15,470 nucleotides of DNA from Candidatus Iainarchaeum sp. (GTDB lineage Archaea > Iainarchaeota > Iainarchaeia > Iainarchaeales > Iainarchaeaceae): the NCBI GenBank assembly GCA_013331625.1, contig DUGC01000067.1, positions 429 through 15,898 on the forward strand, written 5' to 3'. Below are positions 14,269 to 15,470 of the stretch, piece after piece; within the stretch, counting starts at the first letter, position 1, and every line of letters begins with the position of its first letter. Made by a program: the position numbers and the translations under genes. The notes below the pieces were generated by a model. The model was given only the letters and a program-made list of their open reading frames with translations. It made no database searches and was not told the origin of the DNA.

Positions 14269-14580
14269 TCAAAGGTTTTCCTCTATCTGCTCGTTAAACA
14301 GCGCCTTTGGCATTGCCCCATGGAGCTCGCCGGAAAGCTCGCCGTTGCGAAATATCAGGAATGCGGGAATTGAAACCACGCCGTATTTTTCTGGAGCCTG
14401 GGGGTTCTCATCAATATTGAGCTTTGCAAATTCAAGCCTGCCTGAAAAATCCTTTGAAAGCTCTTCAAAAACAGGGGCAGCAGCCTTGCACGGGCCGCAC
14501 CACGGCGCCCAAAAATCAACTATAACGGCTTTTTTTGACTTTATGAACTGTTCAAATTCAGCATCGCTAAGCTCTTTCAT
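14269..14580 (-). CDS. trxA: Thioredoxin
   Basis: The 103-residue product is a full-length single-domain thioredoxin, a cytoplasmic dithiol reductant. The active site W27-C28-G29-P30-C31 is in the standard FWAPWCGPC context, and the cis-proline loop appears as VVSIPAFLIF. The strand NIDEN precedes it. No signal peptide is present. GGGGTGG, ending about 4 bases before the ATG at 14580, supports the start. CTTTTAAAGA around 14617-14627 on the minus strand is a likely TATA box. Possible clients include ribonucleotide reductase, whose gene starts 288 bases away in divergent orientation, but that link is inferred from position and general thioredoxin biology. Confidence 0.96.
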   Translation of the reverse strand: MKELSDAEFEQFIKSKKAVIVDFWAPWCGPCKAAAPVFEELSKDFSGRLEFAKLNIDENPQAPEKYGVVSIPAFLIFRNGELSGELHGAMPKALFNEQIEENL

Positions 14581-14868
14581 CGATCCACCCCGCCGGCAGG
14601 AATTAAAAGCAAAATCTCTTTAAAAGAAGAACTTTGCATAATTTACTAGGAAGCCACCCAAAATACAACAGAATGTTAAAAGCTGAATAAAAATTGGTTC
14701 ATAAAGCAAACCAACTACATAAAATTTAAAAATTTAATTAAGAAAATCTAAGTATTTTTATTTAAAAGTTAAAATAATAAACCATTTTCATTACAGCGAA
14801 AAGTCTTTTATATAACATTCCAATGAATATAATTCCTGTACAAAAATAGGCGCACAGGGGTTGAAATC
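14581..14868. promoter_or_regulatory. AT-rich divergent intergenic region with nrdJ promoter
   Basis: This 288-base region holds no ORF worth calling. It is very AT-rich from about 14690 to 14830. A clear box A, TTTTATATA, lies at 14806-14814, giving a leader of about 30 bases for the ribonucleotide reductase gene, and AGGGG at 14856-14860 acts as its ribosome site. The TATA box for thioredoxin is near the other end. I see no cobalamin riboswitch. Confidence 0.55.
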
Positions 14869-15470
14869 ATGAACACAAAGAAAACTCCTACTACCCGCGG
14901 GGCCCAGAAAGCAAAGGCCAATCCCAAAGGGCTCACGATAAACAGGCTATTTACCCGCAAAGGGGAGGACGCATTGGGAAAAGTTGATTACGAGTACAGG
15001 ACATCAACCATAAGGAACCCCAACGGGAGCCTCGTATTTGAAATGAAGGACATCGAGATCCCAAAGGCATGGAGCCAGATAGCAACAGATATAATTGCGC
15101 AAAAATATTTCAGGAAGGCAGGCGTGCCGCAATACGACAAGAATGGCAGGCCGGTGCTTGACGCGCAGGGAAAGCAGGCCTTTGGCCCTGAAAGGAGCGC
15201 AAAGCAGGTTGTCTCACGCCTCGCATCCACGTGGAGATGGTGGGGCGAGAAGTATGGCTACTTTGCAGGCGCGCAGGATGCTGACGCTTTTGAAGATGAG
15301 CTCAAATTCATGCTCATAAGCCAGTATGCAGCCCCGAACAGCCCGCAGTGGTTCAACACAGGCCTGCACTACGCCTACGGCATCGCAGGGCCAGGCCAGG
15401 GACATTTCTACATAGAGCCTGAGAGCGGCGAGATGAGGGCATCGCAGAGCGCCTACGAGCATCCCCAGCC
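14869..15470 (+). CDS. nrdJ: Adenosylcobalamin-dependent (class II) ribonucleotide reductase, N-terminal part
   Basis: The ORF is open to the window edge, and 200 residues are visible. Class II enzymes reduce ribonucleotides to deoxyribonucleotides using a coenzyme-B12 radical and work with or without oxygen. The visible part matches the N-terminus of long NrdJ proteins: a basic leader (1-25), GLTINRLFTRKGEDAL, IPKAWSQIATDIIAQKYFRKAG (about 64-85), SAKQVVSRLASTWRWWG, AAPNSPQWFNTG (154-165) and AYEHPQP at the very end. The segment with the first active-site cysteine normally follows directly. The start has an AGGGG site 8 bases upstream. The radical-site cysteines, the B12-binding region and any intein lie outside the window. 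Thioredoxin, a common reductant for class II enzymes, is the divergent neighbour. Confidence 0.94.
   Translation, partial: MNTKKTPTTRGAQKAKANPKGLTINRLFTRKGEDALGKVDYEYRTSTIRNPNGSLVFEMKDIEIPKAWSQIATDIIAQKYFRKAGVPQYDKNGRPVLDAQGKQAFGPERSAKQVVSRLASTWRWWGEKYGYFAGAQDADAFEDELKFMLISQYAAPNSPQWFNTGLHYAYGIAGPGQGHFYIEPESGEMRASQSAYEHPQ

Noticed and set aside
14581..14868. Cobalamin riboswitch upstream of the B12-dependent reductase
   Set aside because: The leader after the predicted start site is only about 30 bases, and the AT-rich region contains no B12-box-like sequence.

Overview
This window looks archaeal, probably from a small-genome DPANN-type lineage; the phylum cannot be fixed from sequence alone. 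The evidence is two tRNA genes interrupted between positions 37 and 38 by introns with bulge-helix-bulge (BHB)-type junctions and without encoded CCA; TATA boxes 23-31 bases before several start codons, which implies leaderless mRNAs; GGTGG/GGAGG ribosome sites in front of other genes; and an archaeal mix of short genes on both strands. Several cargo genes (FAD-Rieske oxidoreductase, YbhB-type protein, GH9 cellulase) belong to families best known from bacteria and may have been acquired.

Layout. 1-4500 (+): a P2A-type Ca2+ ATPase, a Cys-rich predicted lipoprotein, a perfect hairpin followed by a T-run, and a single-pass extracytoplasmic protein. 4500-5150: intron-containing tRNA-Leu(CAA) on the minus strand, then about 420 bases with no convincing gene but with nested inverted repeats. 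5147-7044 (-): a 53-residue very basic protein with a strong ribosome site, lying downstream of an FAD oxidoreductase fused to a C-terminal Rieske domain. 7184-10563 (+): a YbhB/PEBP-family protein, a secreted GH9 cellulase-like enzyme and a CAP/SCP-domain protein. 10582-10945 (-): remains of a frameshifted VOC/glyoxalase gene. 10960-11844 (-): a 294-residue protein of unknown family with faint protein-kinase-like features. 11974-12179 (-): intron-containing tRNA-Ser(GCT). 12271-13716: a basic hypothetical protein and a tRNA-dihydrouridine synthase, divergent and apparently sharing one TATA element. 13804-14580: a four-helix membrane protein converging on thioredoxin. 14869 to the window end: the N-terminal 200 residues of an adenosylcobalamin-dependent (class II) ribonucleotide reductase.

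The most unusual signal is in the tRNAs. The two introns, in unrelated tRNAs about 7.4 kb apart, share a block of roughly 55 bases at the same place, starting within the first few intron bases. The block is a nearly pure pyrimidine/purine hairpin followed by a conserved ACCAAAAGA segment. This looks like one element copied into, or carried by, two tRNA introns.

Functional links are modest. Thioredoxin can serve as electron donor to ribonucleotide reductase, and the two genes are divergent neighbours. Dihydrouridine synthase modifies tRNAs like those encoded here. The GH9 and CAP genes are adjacent, but the CAP gene has its own TATA box. I saw no CRISPR array, transposase, toxin-antitoxin pair, phage gene or rRNA.
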